From an uncultured Enorma sp. (GTDB lineage Bacteria > Actinomycetota > Coriobacteriia > Coriobacteriales > Coriobacteriaceae): DNA of 28,799 bases. The translations under genes were made by a program, and so were the position numbers. Shown here piece after piece: positions 14,293-21,798 of the stretch (positions are counted from its first letter, which is position 1; each line of letters begins with the position of its first letter). The stretch is taken from the NCBI GenBank assembly GCA_905210055.1, contig CAJLVH010000006.1:1-28799 (forward strand), written 5' to 3'. Below the pieces are notes generated by a model. It had not been told where the DNA came from. It ran no database searches and saw only the letters and a program-made list of their open reading frames with translations.

Positions 14293-14928
14293 ATGTCGGA
14301 CGCTGCGTGCGCCGGTCGCTTCATCACCGTCGAGGGTATCGACGGCTGTGGTAAGTCCACACAGGCACGTTTGTTGGCCGAAGACCTCGAGCGCGCCGGA
14401 TACGACGTGCTGGCACTTCGCGAGCCGGGGGGTGTGGCGATATCGGAGAAGATCCGCGCGCTTTTGCTCGACCCCACGAACGCGGAGATGTCGGCCACGT
14501 GCGAACTTCTGCTCTATGAGGCGGCGCGCGCCCAGCTCGTGCACGAGGTGGTGGCGCCGGCGCTTGCCGAGGGGCGCGTCGTGGTGTGCGACCGCTTCTA
14601 CGATTCCACCACCGCCTATCAGGGGCATGCGGGCGGCGTGCCGCTCGATGCGGTGACGCGGGCGAACGAGCTTGCGGTGGGGGCGTGCGCGCCTGACCTC
14701 ACACTCGTATTCGACATCGATCCCGCGCTCGCCGCCGAGCGTACCGTCTCGCGCACGCAAGATCGCATGGAGGCGAAGGGCATGGGGTACCAGCGCCGCG
14801 TGGCCGAGGGGTTCCGCGCGATCGCCGCGGCGGATCCCACCCGCGTGAAGCTCATCGATGCCGCGCGCGACATCGATGCGGTCCACGCCGACGTGATGGC
14901 CGCCGTGGCCTCGGTGCTGTCTTGCTAA
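14293..14928 (+). CDS. tmk: Thymidylate kinase
   Basis: Tmk phosphorylates dTMP to dTDP using ATP, an essential step in dTTP synthesis. FITVEGIDGCGKSTQARLLA holds the P-loop (G15-T23), REPGG is the dTMP-binding motif, and CDRFYDSTTAYQG is the DR(F/Y) signature. TQDRMEAKG corresponds to the LID region. At 211 residues it is full length. The ATG at 14293 has GAGGAG upstream. In many Gram-positive genomes tmk is followed closely by holB and ricT. Here they lie 11.6 kb away, beyond the sugar-metabolism block. The gene converges on the minus-strand regulator with a 7-base gap. Confidence 0.96.
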   Translation: MSDAACAGRFITVEGIDGCGKSTQARLLAEDLERAGYDVLALREPGGVAISEKIRALLLDPTNAEMSATCELLLYEAARAQLVHEVVAPALAEGRVVVCDRFYDSTTAYQGHAGGVPLDAVTRANELAVGACAPDLTLVFDIDPALAAERTVSRTQDRMEAKGMGYQRRVAEGFRAIAAADPTRVKLIDAARDIDAVHADVMAAVASVLSC

Positions 14929-14935
14929 GAAAGCC

Positions 14936-16042
14936 CTAGCGGGAAAGCACGCTGTCGTGTTCGACGAGCGTGGGCGGCACCATGATCTTCAGCGGGAACC
15001 CGGCGAGCGTGGGGTCGTTGAAGATGCCCAGGAGCACGCGAACCGCGGCGGCGCTCAGCGCCGGCAGGTTCGTATCCACCGAAGTGAGCTTGGGGTTGGC
15101 GTAGCGCGCCTGCTCCGAGTTGTCATACCCAACGATGCTCACGTCGTTGGGAACTTCGAGCCCCGCCTCTTGAAACGCCTTGAGCGCGCCGAGCGCCAGG
15201 CGGTCGCCGCATGCGAAGAGCGCGGTAGGGGGCGTATGGAGCTCGCCAAGCGCCCGCTTCGTCTCCTCATACCCCGCTTCGAACGTCCACGATGTTCCAC
15301 CGAATACGCCGCCATAGCATGACAGCCCGCGGCTCGCGAGCTCATCGGTGAAGCCTTGGATGCGTTCGCGGCAGTTAATCGAGACCCGATTGCCCGCAAG
15401 CAGCATGATGTTTCGATGTCCCTGCTCGTATAGATAACGAGCGACCTGCGCGCCGCCCTCCATGTTATCGGTGCAAACGGACATGATCTCGGGCATATGG
15501 TTGTTCAGGAGAACCGAGGGAATCCCCAGCTCAAGTGCCCGATTGAGATGCTTGTGTGAGATGGCGCTAAGAAAGATGATTCCATCAAAGCGCATCGACG
15601 ACAGGTAATCGTCCAATTCCTTTTGCTCATCGAGCGCAGAATAAATGAGCCGAGTGTTCCGCTCGGAGCACTCTTGCTCGGTGAGGTAAAGCAGGCTTGT
15701 GTATGTTGGGAACATGATCTTGTCGGCAACTTTTTTGTTCTGCGGGATGAAGAATCCCACGGTGCGCATGGGTTCACTCGACGAGTTCGTGGTGTTGATC
15801 GCGCCTTGGGATACCGTACTGCCCGTTGGGGCGATGATGGTTCCTTTTCCAGGGAGCTTTGAGACGAGTTGATCGTCAGAGAGCATTTGAAGTGCGCGCC
15901 GCACGGTGGTGCGGTCAACCCCGTAGGTATCGCCGAGCTCCCGCTCGGAGGGAAGAAGCTGGCCGGCAGCGAAGGCGCCCTGTTCGATCTTCTGACGAAT
16001 ATCGTCGTAGAGTCTTTGGTAGAGAAACGCCTTCTTTTTCAT
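14936..16042 (-). CDS. GntR-HTH / LacI-type sugar-binding transcriptional regulator, 368 aa
   Basis: This is a two-domain regulator of the AraR kind. A GntR-family winged HTH occupies residues 1-75 (LYQRLYDDIRQKIEQGAFAA, LLPSERELGDTYGVDRTTVR, LVSKLPGKGTII). A LacI/periplasmic-binding-like effector domain runs from about 90 to 360 (TVGFFIPQNKKVADKI, FDGIIFLSA, GIPSVLLNNHMPE, ARYLYEQGHRNIMLLAG, SIVGYDNSEQARYANPKLTS). The ATG at 16042 is chosen because MKKKAFLYQRL is the typical N-terminus and AAAGGA lies upstream; an upstream in-frame ATG would add 52 non-typical residues. Its promoter overlaps one of the two 17-bp operators, so autoregulation is likely. The same operator precedes the PTS operon. 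The effector is probably a sugar or sugar phosphate. Confidence 0.92.
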   Translation of the reverse strand: MKKKAFLYQRLYDDIRQKIEQGAFAAGQLLPSERELGDTYGVDRTTVRRALQMLSDDQLVSKLPGKGTIIAPTGSTVSQGAINTTNSSSEPMRTVGFFIPQNKKVADKIMFPTYTSLLYLTEQECSERNTRLIYSALDEQKELDDYLSSMRFDGIIFLSAISHKHLNRALELGIPSVLLNNHMPEIMSVCTDNMEGGAQVARYLYEQGHRNIMLLAGNRVSINCRERIQGFTDELASRGLSCYGGVFGGTSWTFEAGYEETKRALGELHTPPTALFACGDRLALGALKAFQEAGLEVPNDVSIVGYDNSEQARYANPKLTSVDTNLPALSAAAVRVLLGIFNDPTLAGFPLKIMVPPTLVEHDSVLSR

Positions 16043-16123
16043 GGAGCCAGTCCTTTCGTGCTGTCTCCTCCACTTCTGCGGCGATGTGGGGAGACGACGC
16101 GAGCAGCATGGTCTAACACTTGC

Positions 16124-16152
16124 ATTGTACGGCAGATACCAGCAAAAAACAC
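16124..16152 (-). promoter_or_regulatory. Putative promoter of the GntR/LacI regulator
   Basis: On the minus strand TACAAT (16129-16124) lies 17 bp from a weak -35, GTGTTT (16152-16147). The -35 overlaps the operator at 16145-16161. Confidence 0.45.
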
Positions 16153-16161
16153 CAGTGGTGC
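16145..16161. promoter_or_regulatory. Operator O1 for the GntR/LacI regulator
   Basis: AAAAACACCAGTGGTGC contains the palindrome CACCA-G-TGGTG. It is identical at 16 of 17 positions to the site before the PTS operon and overlaps the -35 region of the regulator's own promoter. Confidence 0.65.
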
Positions 16162-16196
16162 GTAATATCCACCATCGCGGCAGGCATATCTCATGC

Positions 16197-16229
16197 AAAG
16201 CGCCGGTAGGGGCTATCTACCGGCGCTTT
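16197..16229 (-). terminator. Terminator of the alcohol dehydrogenase gene
   Basis: AAAGCGCCGGTAG and CTACCGGCGCTTT form a perfect 13-bp stem with a 7-base loop, 37 bases past the dehydrogenase stop on the minus strand. The A/T ends of the stem allow function in either direction. Confidence 0.7.
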
Positions 16230-16265
16230 CACGTATGGGTATGTGATGCTGCGCGATGCGTGAAG

Positions 16266-17414
16266 CTACAGCGCCATCTCGTAGGCCTCGCGCATCAAAT
16301 CCTCGTTGAGGGGGCGGGGATTGCAGGTGATATGACCGGTGGTGCGCTTGACGATGTCGATAAGTTCGTCGAGGGGGATGTCCTTGGTAAGGTAGGGGGT
16401 GAGCTTCGACGGGGCATCGATCGCCTTCTGAAGCTCCTCAATCTTTGCGATGAGGGCGTCGGTGGCGCCGTCTGCATCGAGGTCGGCGGTGTCCACGCCG
16501 AAGGCCTCGGCGACGCGGGCGTAGCGATCCTTGGCGTAAGCGCGGTTAAGCTCGACGGATGCGGACAAGAAGATCGAGCAGGCATCGCCGTGAGGAATCT
16601 TGAACGTGCCTCCCAGGGGCTGCGCCATGATGTGCGCGATGCCAATTCCAGCTGTGATGGCGACGCCGCCGAAGTAGCTTGCGAGCATCATGGCGCCACG
16701 AGCCTCGATGTCATCGGGGGTCTTTACAGCGCGCTCGAGGTTTTGGGAGATGAGCTCCACGGCGGCGAGGCCATACATCTCGGTGATGGGAGTCGCATTG
16801 AGGGAGACATAGGATTCGATGGCATGGCTCAACGCGTCCATGCCGGTCGCTGCGGTGATCGCCGCGGGGAGACTAAGGGTCAGCTCGGGATCGAGAACGA
16901 CGATATCGGCAATCATCGTGGTGTGATAAAGGCTCTTCTTCAGTCCGTTGTCGTTATTCAGGACAACGGCGGTCTTCGTGGCCTCGGCGCCTGTGCCGGA
17001 GGTTGTGGGGATAGCGATGAAGAGCGGGGGAGCGGTAACCACCTCGCGCCCCTCCATTTGGTACTCTTCGATCTTCCCGCCATTGACGGCAAGCATGTTG
17101 ATGGCCTTGGTCGCATCGATGATGCTGCCTCCGCCAAATGCCACGGCGCAATCGCAACCCTCTTCAAGATAGAGATCGCGACCGTGGTTGATGCAGTTCG
17201 CATCGGGCTCACCATAGATATCGGTATAGATGACGTATGCGATGCCTGCCTTATCGAGCATCTCCGTAAGCGAGAGGAAGCCGGCATTCTGGCGATCGAA
17301 TGTGGTGAGGAACACCTTGTTCACCTTGTACCAGGAAAGCATACCGGGTACTTCTTGAAGCTTTCCCGCTCCAAAGACGAGGTGGCGGTTAAAAACGATG
17401 TCGAATGCTTTCAT
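16266..17414 (-). CDS. Iron-containing (type III) alcohol dehydrogenase, 382 aa
   Basis: This is an NAD(P)-dependent, metal-dependent dehydrogenase that interconverts an alcohol and an aldehyde or ketone, of the FucO/1,3-propanediol dehydrogenase/butanol dehydrogenase family. GGGSIID (94-100) binds the cofactor pyrophosphate and PTTSGTGAE (136-144) is the family signature. The metal ligands appear as D193, H197 (MDALSHAIE), H261 (GIAHIM) and H275 (IPHG). The ATG at 17414 has GGAGG upstream and gives the normal N-terminus. A strong promoter with an operator half-site in its spacer lies upstream, divergent from the PTS operon, so it is in the same regulon. In this setting it may reduce an aldehyde released by an aldolase, but the substrate is not visible from sequence. 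Confidence 0.93.
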   Translation of the reverse strand: MKAFDIVFNRHLVFGAGKLQEVPGMLSWYKVNKVFLTTFDRQNAGFLSLTEMLDKAGIAYVIYTDIYGEPDANCINHGRDLYLEEGCDCAVAFGGGSIIDATKAINMLAVNGGKIEEYQMEGREVVTAPPLFIAIPTTSGTGAEATKTAVVLNNDNGLKKSLYHTTMIADIVVLDPELTLSLPAAITAATGMDALSHAIESYVSLNATPITEMYGLAAVELISQNLERAVKTPDDIEARGAMMLASYFGGVAITAGIGIAHIMAQPLGGTFKIPHGDACSIFLSASVELNRAYAKDRYARVAEAFGVDTADLDADGATDALIAKIEELQKAIDAPSKLTPYLTKDIPLDELIDIVKRTTGHITCNPRPLNEDLMREAYEMAL

Positions 17415-17458
17415 TGAACCCTCCAAAAAAACCAATAGGTGGTATGTAAGTAAGCACG

Positions 17459-17487
17459 ATACTATGTGCAAAAAGCACCACTGTCAA
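17459..17487 (-). promoter_or_regulatory. Promoter of the alcohol dehydrogenase with operator site in the spacer
   Basis: On the minus strand a perfect -35 TTGACA (17487-17482), a 17-bp spacer and TAGTAT (17464-17459) form a good promoter. The spacer contains CACCA-C-TG preceded by AAAAAG (17471-17483, plus-strand reading), a degenerate copy of the 17-bp operator. A further imperfect ACCAATAGGTGGT lies at 17431-17443 in the untranslated leader. Confidence 0.65.
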
Positions 17488-17502
17488 ATGCTCATGTTCT
17501 GC

Positions 17503-17532
17503 TAAACGGTAGAAAATTTAAGGTAAACGGTA
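17503..17532. repeat. Direct repeat TAAACGGTA, 21 bp apart
   Basis: TAAACGGTA occurs at 17503-17511 and 17524-17532 in the AT-rich region between the divergent dehydrogenase and PTS promoters. The 21-bp spacing is two helical turns, so a second regulator could bind here. Confidence 0.5.
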
Positions 17533-17546
17533 AAAACACCAATTAA

Positions 17547-17575
17547 TTGAAAAAACCCTACCGGTGTGTTAAAAC
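17547..17575 (+). promoter_or_regulatory. Putative promoter of the PTS operon
   Basis: TTGAAA (17547-17552), a 17-bp spacer and TAAAAC (17570-17575). An AAAAACACCAAT half-operator lies just upstream (17533-17542 region) and an ACCGGTGTG half-site lies in the spacer. Confidence 0.5.
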
Positions 17576-17593
17576 AAATCCAGAGATGCACAC

Positions 17594-17610
17594 AAAAACA
17601 CCAATGGTGC
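17594..17610. promoter_or_regulatory. Operator O2 before the PTS operon
   Basis: AAAAACACCAATGGTGC, palindrome CACCA-A-TGGTG, lies downstream of the putative promoter and directly against the AAGGAGG ribosome-binding site of the IIA gene. A repressor bound here would block elongation or initiation. Confidence 0.68.
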
Positions 17611-17621
17611 AAGGAGGAATC

Positions 17622-18098
17622 ATGATCGACGCACAGACGAGTATCGAGGATGTGCTTCCGCTCGAGCTCATCAACGTCTCCATGAAAGGGACTTCGCGTG
17701 AAGAAGTTCTCGAGGAGTTTGCCGACATGTTCGAGAAGGCCGGTTGCCTTTCTGACCGCGCCCAGTTTCTAAAAGACGCTTGGTGGCGTGAAGGCGAGGG
17801 TCCCACCGGCATCGGTGGCGAGATCGCCATCCCGCATAGCAAGAGTACCGGCGTTTCAAAGACCTCGCTTGCCGTCGGTCGTATTCCAGAAGCGGTCGAG
17901 TGGCCTTCGCTTGATGACGGCCCGTGCCGTGCCTTCGTGATGTTCGCCGTTCGTTCGGACGATCAGAACCAGGAAGTCCATCTTCTGTCCAAGGTGGCGG
18001 TGGCTCTGTGCCATAAGGAGGTGGTCGACACCTTGCTTACTTCGGATGATCCGGAGGCGATTCGTTGTGCATTGAGTGGAGAGGAGAGCAACGAATGA
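17622..18098 (+). CDS. PTS fructose-family EIIA component, 158 aa
   Basis: This cytoplasmic phosphocarrier accepts phosphate from HPr and passes it to EIIB. The PTS_EIIA type-2 fold is seen with the active histidine in GGEIAIPHSKST (H72). The ATG at 17622 has an ideal AAGGAGG site immediately after operator O2; an earlier in-frame ATG would read through the operator and is unlikely. Its stop overlaps the IIB start (ATGA), so IIA and IIB are translationally coupled. No EI or HPr gene is nearby, as is normal, since general PTS proteins are encoded elsewhere. Confidence 0.94.
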   Translation: MIDAQTSIEDVLPLELINVSMKGTSREEVLEEFADMFEKAGCLSDRAQFLKDAWWREGEGPTGIGGEIAIPHSKSTGVSKTSLAVGRIPEAVEWPSLDDGPCRAFVMFAVRSDDQNQEVHLLSKVAVALCHKEVVDTLLTSDDPEAIRCALSGEESNE

Positions 18099-18418
18099 AA
18101 GTCGTAGGGGTTTGCGCCTGCACCGCAGGCATCGCGCACACGTATATGGCGCGCGAGCACATCTTGGAGGCCGCTAAACAGCGCGGTGACTCCTGCTTCA
18201 TCGAAACGCAGGGAACCATCGGTCCCGAATACGTGCTCACCGACGAGCAGATCGCCGAGGCTGACGTCGTGTTGCTCGCAGTCGACGTTGCCATTTCCGG
18301 CGAGGAGCGCTTCGCGGGCAAGCCTACGGTTCGCGTGGGCACCGCGAAGGTGATCAAGGATTCCCGGGGCATCTTGGACAAGATCCAGGAGCTCTTGGAT
18401 AAGAAGAACGCCAATTAG
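18095..18418 (+). CDS. PTS fructose-family EIIB component, 107 aa
   Basis: EIIB takes phosphate on a cysteine and gives it to the sugar bound to EIIC. VVGVCACTAGIAHTYMARE matches the fructose-IIB active-site loop (usual form CPTGIAHT), with C9 as the likely phosphoacceptor; C7 is an extra cysteine. The ATG at 18095 overlaps the IIA stop by four bases and has GGAGAGGAG upstream. The length is standard for a separate IIB domain. The CTAG in place of CPTG is a minor departure from the common motif. Confidence 0.94.
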   Translation: MKVVGVCACTAGIAHTYMAREHILEAAKQRGDSCFIETQGTIGPEYVLTDEQIAEADVVLLAVDVAISGEERFAGKPTVRVGTAKVIKDSRGILDKIQELLDKKNAN

Positions 18419-18445
18419 GCCAATTAGAGAAGAGGGTGACTGCAG

Positions 18446-19570
18446 GTGTTTGACAAATTTAAGCCCAACAAACTCATGGGTCATGTGCTGACCGCAATCG
18501 GCTACATGATTCCGCTCGTCGTTGCTGCCGGTCTGTGCATGGCGCTCGGCCAGGTTATCGACAGCGACGTCCGCAACTCGACCACCGGCTTGGGATACTA
18601 TCTCTACACCGCTGGTAACTATGGTATGCAGTGCATCGTTCCGGTCATCACGGCGGGCGTTGCCTACTCCATCGCGAGCCGTCCTGGCATCGCGCCCGGC
18701 CTCATCGTGGGCTTCATCTGCTCCGAGATTAAGGCGGGCTTCATCGGCGGTATCGTCGCTGGCTTCCTCATTGGCTTCATCATCACCCTCATCAAGGGCT
18801 ACCTCAAGGTGCCGCAGGCGGTTCAGGGTCTCATGCCCGTCATGATCATCCCGGTCATCACCACCGCGCTCGCTTCCGTGCTTATGTACACCATCGTGGG
18901 CATTCCGTTCACGTGGCTGTCCGAGGCGCTCACGAACTGGGTCACGAGCCTTCAGAGCGGTTCCAAATTCGTCTTCGGCGCTGTTCTTGGTGGCATGGCT
19001 TGCTTCGACTTCGGTGGTCCCGTCAACAAGACCGCTTCCACGTTCGTCAACGGTCTCATGATCGACGGCATCATCGGGCCGGAGTCCGTCAAGTTCGTCG
19101 GCTCCATGATCCCGCCGTTCGGCATCGCCATCTCTGCTCTGCTTACGCCTAAGAAGTACACCAAGGCCGAGAAGGAGACCTTGAAGGCCGCAGTGCCCAT
19201 GGGCGTTTGCATGATCACCGAGGGCGTTATCCCCATCGCTGCCCGCGACCTTATCCGCGTCGTGTTTGCTTGCGTGTGCGGCTCTGCCGTCGCCGGCGGC
19301 CTGTGCATGATCTGGGGCTGCGGTTCGCCCGTTCCCCATGGCGGCATGCTCACCGTGCCCCTGTTCACCAACCCCGGCATGTTCTGCGTCGCCCTTGCGA
19401 TCGGCAGCGTCATCACCGGCGTGATCCTTTCGATCATCAAGAAGGTTCCCAAGGACGACGGCTCCAACCCCGACATGGTGAACCCGCTTGACATCGTCGC
19501 TGGTACCGAGAACCAGCCCAAGGCGACCTCGAGCATCAAGGACGGCGATCTCCAGCTCGAGAACTTCTAA
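18446..19570 (+). CDS. PTS fructose-family EIIC permease, 374 aa
   Basis: EIIC is the membrane channel that moves the sugar while EIIB phosphorylates it. The protein has about nine hydrophobic segments, beginning LMGHVLTAIGYMIPLVVAAG. Family landmarks are visible, such as SRPGIAPGLIVGFIC, FGGPVNKTASTF (the FDxGGPVNK signature) and ITEGVIPIAA. The GTG at 18446 has AGAGGGTGA upstream, 27 bases after IIB. The length is normal for a separate IIC. Fructose-family IIC proteins act on fructose, mannose, mannosyl-glycerate and other sugars, so the substrate cannot be named. It ends before a GC-rich hairpin that may reduce read-through to the aldolase. Confidence 0.94.
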   Translation: MFDKFKPNKLMGHVLTAIGYMIPLVVAAGLCMALGQVIDSDVRNSTTGLGYYLYTAGNYGMQCIVPVITAGVAYSIASRPGIAPGLIVGFICSEIKAGFIGGIVAGFLIGFIITLIKGYLKVPQAVQGLMPVMIIPVITTALASVLMYTIVGIPFTWLSEALTNWVTSLQSGSKFVFGAVLGGMACFDFGGPVNKTASTFVNGLMIDGIIGPESVKFVGSMIPPFGIAISALLTPKKYTKAEKETLKAAVPMGVCMITEGVIPIAARDLIRVVFACVCGSAVAGGLCMIWGCGSPVPHGGMLTVPLFTNPGMFCVALAIGSVITGVILSIIKKVPKDDGSNPDMVNPLDIVAGTENQPKATSSIKDGDLQLENF

Positions 19571-19594
19571 GAGAAAAACCGTTCCATCCCCTTC

Positions 19595-19635
19595 GGTGCG
19601 GGGCGTCAGACGTCCCCTTGTGTGCGCCCCGCACC
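19595..19635 (+). terminator. GC-rich hairpin after EIIC (attenuator or terminator)
   Basis: GGTGCGGGGCG (19595-19605) and CGCCCCGCACC (19625-19635) pair perfectly over 11 bp with a 19-base loop. There is no T tract, so it may stabilise the PTS mRNA end or partly separate PTS and aldolase expression. Confidence 0.5.
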
Positions 19636-19638
19636 GAT

Positions 19639-19702
19639 TCGATGAGACAGATCGGGCAGGCTTATCGAGGTCTCATCGACAAGCACGAAAGCCTGTCGGA
19701 TC
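19639..19702 (+). promoter_or_regulatory. Possible pseudoknotted RNA leader before the aldolase gene
   Basis: Stem A: TCGATGAGAC (19639-19648) pairs perfectly with GTCTCATCGA (19670-19679). Stem B: 19650-19663 pairs with 19689-19702 (14 positions, one mismatch, one G-U). The 5' arm of B lies in the loop of A and its 3' arm lies outside, so the two either form an H-type pseudoknot or exclude one another. The aldolase ribosome-binding site follows about 30 bases later. No known riboswitch class is recognised. Confidence 0.5.
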
Positions 19703-19743
19703 TATTTCATCACGAGATCAAACCATATGAGAGGAGATTCACG

Positions 19744-20607
19744 ATGCTTATCGGAATGAAGGAAATGCTCGGTGTTGCGAAAGAGAATCACTTCGCCGTC
19801 GGTGCATTCAACGCCACCCAGAGCGAGCTTCTGCGAGCTGTGGTCGAGGAGGCCGAAGCGACGGATACCCCGGCAATCATCGAGGTTTCGTTCGGTGAGT
19901 TCAGCTTCGCAACGCCCGACTTCTATGCGTATGCTCGCGAGCGTCTTGGCAATAGCCGCGTTCCCTTCGTGCTCCATCTCGACCATGGTCATTCCCTCGA
20001 AGAGTGCATGCAGGTCATGCGTGCCGGTTTCACGAGCGTCATGATTGACGGCTCGATGCTTTCCTATGAGGAGAACGTCGAGCAGACCAAGCGCGTTGTG
20101 GAGCTCGCTCATATGGTGGGCGTCGACGTCGAGGCCGAGATCGGCACTATTGGCAAGATCGACAACTCCTCTGACGAGGGCGGCGCGACCGATATCACCT
20201 ACACCGACCCCCAGGATGTTGTTGACTTCATTGGTAAGACGGGCGCAGACTCGCTTGCCGTCGCCATCGGAACCGCCCACGGCCTGTATCCCAAGGGCTT
20301 CGACCCCAAGCTCCGTCTCGACATCCTCGAAGAGATCGTAAAGGTTTCTCCGGTGCCGCTCGTTTTGCACGGTGGCAGCGGCAACCCCGACGATGAGGTG
20401 CGTCGCGCGTGCGAGATCGGTATCCAAAAGGTCAACATCTCGAGCGATTTCAAGCATGCGTTCTTCCAAGCGGTGGGCAAGATGATCGCCACAGGTGAAA
20501 TTGTTCCCGCGAAGGTTCTGACCCCAGGTATCGAGGCTGCTCGCGAGGTCATCGCCCACAAGATGGATGTCTTCGGCAGCGTAGGCAAGGCGGCTTGCTA
20601 CCGGTAG
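19744..20607 (+). CDS. Class II ketose-bisphosphate aldolase, 287 aa
   Basis: This zinc-dependent aldolase belongs to the FbaA/GatY/KbaY family, cleaving a ketose 1,6-bisphosphate to dihydroxyacetone phosphate and an aldehyde. HLDHG carries D80 and zinc ligand H81; further ligands are H179 (GTAHGLYP) and H209 (LVLHGGSG). The NISSDF loop contacts the phosphate. The ATG at 19744 has GAGAGGAG upstream and gives the usual N-terminus (MLIGMKEML); in-frame codons upstream run through the structured leader. Co-location with a fructose-family PTS suggests the imported sugar ends as a ketose bisphosphate, but no 1-phosphofructokinase-type kinase is in the window. Fructose-, tagatose- or another ketose-bisphosphate are all possible. 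Confidence 0.93.
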   Translation: MLIGMKEMLGVAKENHFAVGAFNATQSELLRAVVEEAEATDTPAIIEVSFGEFSFATPDFYAYARERLGNSRVPFVLHLDHGHSLEECMQVMRAGFTSVMIDGSMLSYEENVEQTKRVVELAHMVGVDVEAEIGTIGKIDNSSDEGGATDITYTDPQDVVDFIGKTGADSLAVAIGTAHGLYPKGFDPKLRLDILEEIVKVSPVPLVLHGGSGNPDDEVRRACEIGIQKVNISSDFKHAFFQAVGKMIATGEIVPAKVLTPGIEAAREVIAHKMDVFGSVGKAACYR

Positions 20608-20649
20608 GCAAGCGATTCGCAATGTCTTGGGGGCAATCCCCTAGTTTTG

Positions 20650-20685
20650 GCGCCCCCGATGTCGCGCTTATGCGACCGGGGGCGC
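20650..20685 (+). terminator. Hairpin between the aldolase and ManA-like genes
   Basis: GCGCCCCCG (20650-20658) pairs with CGGGGGCGC (20677-20685), and an inner GTCGC/GCGAC stem continues after a two-base bulge. There is no T run. It sits mid-gap between two co-directional genes. Confidence 0.5.
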
Positions 20686-20707
20686 TCGCTATGAGAGGAG
20701 CAGACCA

Positions 20708-21766
20708 ATGGAGCCGATTGTGCTCGATCATCAACACGTGTGGCGTACGTATGTGAATGCCGGCAGGCTGCATGGGGTGAAAGATCCGCATTATCCCGAA
20801 GAGTGGATCTCTTCGGTGACCGAAGCCGTTAACCCCAATACCCATCAGGGGGAGGGATTGAGCCGGGATGTAAAGACCGGCAAAACGCTCAAAGAGCTTA
20901 TCGAGGAAGATCCTGCCGGTATGCTTGGTTCACGTAGAGCAGCGCAAGGTGGGGGATTGGGCATCTTGGTAAAGCTCATCGATGCGGGGGAGCGCCTTAC
21001 CATTCAAGTCCATCCCGATGCCGCCCGTGCGAAAGAGCTGTTTGGCTCCCCGTACGGAAAGACTGAGTGCTGGTACTTCTTGGACGATGGCTGCGATGAT
21101 GTGGCTCCGCGCCCCTGCGTGTATTACGGCTTCAAAGAAGGGGTCACGCGTGAGCGCTGGGAGGAGCTTTTCCAAGCGCAGGACATTCCGGGAATGCTCG
21201 ACTGTATGCACCGCATCGAGGTCGAGCCGGGAATGGTTGTGTACGTGCAAGGAGGAAACCCCCACGCCATCGGCGGAGGATGCTACTTGATCGAAATCCA
21301 GGAGCCCACCGATCTAACGATTCGCGTCGAGCGCACAACGCCAACCGGTTTTGCGGTCGCAGATGAAATGTGTCATCTTGGCCTTGGATTTAGCCGAATG
21401 TTCGATTGCTTCGACTACCAGGGGAAGACGCCGGAAGAGGCGCGCGCTGCTTGCGTGGTGCCCCCGAAAGCCGTGTGTAAGAACGAAGTTGGGACTTGCA
21501 TGGAGCTTGTTGGCAAAGACCGCACGGCGTGCTTTGCGATGAAGAAGCTCTCATTTTCCAATTCGGGTACCATGGAGCTTCCCGATGAAGACGACTTTCG
21601 CGTTCTCTTCGTGATTGGTGGAAGCGGATCTATCTCTGCAGGTGATGGCGCATCCGTCCACGTTGCCGCGGGCGATCAGGTCTTTGTTCCCGCGTCAGCC
21701 GGCTCGTGCGCGGTTACGATGGGTGCGGGATCGGAAGTTCTCGAGCTGCGCGGGCCAGCGCTTTAG
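20708..21766 (+). CDS. manA: ManA-type (class I) mannose-6-phosphate isomerase-like cupin protein, 352 aa
   Basis: This zinc-dependent cupin isomerase interconverts mannose 6-phosphate and fructose 6-phosphate, or a related pair. Zinc-site motifs are in order: LTIQVHPD (Gln and His), GKTECWYFL (Glu), and PGMVVYVQGGNPHAIGGGCY (His), followed by LIEIQEPTDLTIRVER. The N-terminal 'VWRTY-LHGVKD' region is shorter than in classical ManA, and several cysteines are scattered through the second half. The ATG at 20708 has GAGAGGAG upstream. It lies 100 bases after the aldolase and 32 bases before the dehydratase. The sugar specificity is inferred; related cupins act on other aldose phosphates, so the symbol is tentative. 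Confidence 0.85.
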   Translation: MEPIVLDHQHVWRTYVNAGRLHGVKDPHYPEEWISSVTEAVNPNTHQGEGLSRDVKTGKTLKELIEEDPAGMLGSRRAAQGGGLGILVKLIDAGERLTIQVHPDAARAKELFGSPYGKTECWYFLDDGCDDVAPRPCVYYGFKEGVTRERWEELFQAQDIPGMLDCMHRIEVEPGMVVYVQGGNPHAIGGGCYLIEIQEPTDLTIRVERTTPTGFAVADEMCHLGLGFSRMFDCFDYQGKTPEEARAACVVPPKAVCKNEVGTCMELVGKDRTACFAMKKLSFSNSGTMELPDEDDFRVLFVIGGSGSISAGDGASVHVAAGDQVFVPASAGSCAVTMGAGSEVLELRGPAL

Positions 21767-21798
21767 TAGCTATAGGGTTCTCGAAAGGTGAGATAGAC

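Noticed and set aside
14929..14945. A terminator between the convergent tmk and regulator genes
   Set aside because: The only inverted repeat (CCC-TAGC-GGG) has a 3-bp GC stem and weak T content, too little to call.
19618..19743. In-frame N-terminal extension of the aldolase (42 codons)
   Set aside because: The extension reads through the predicted RNA stems, is not conserved-looking, and the ATG at 19744 has an excellent ribosome-binding site and gives the family N-terminus.
17622..21766. A mannosyl-glycerate (MngA/MngB-type) pathway, given a fructose-family PTS, a ManA-like enzyme and a GntR regulator
   Set aside because: No alpha-mannosidase-type glycoside hydrolase is in the window and the PTS subunits are separate proteins, so there is no positive evidence.
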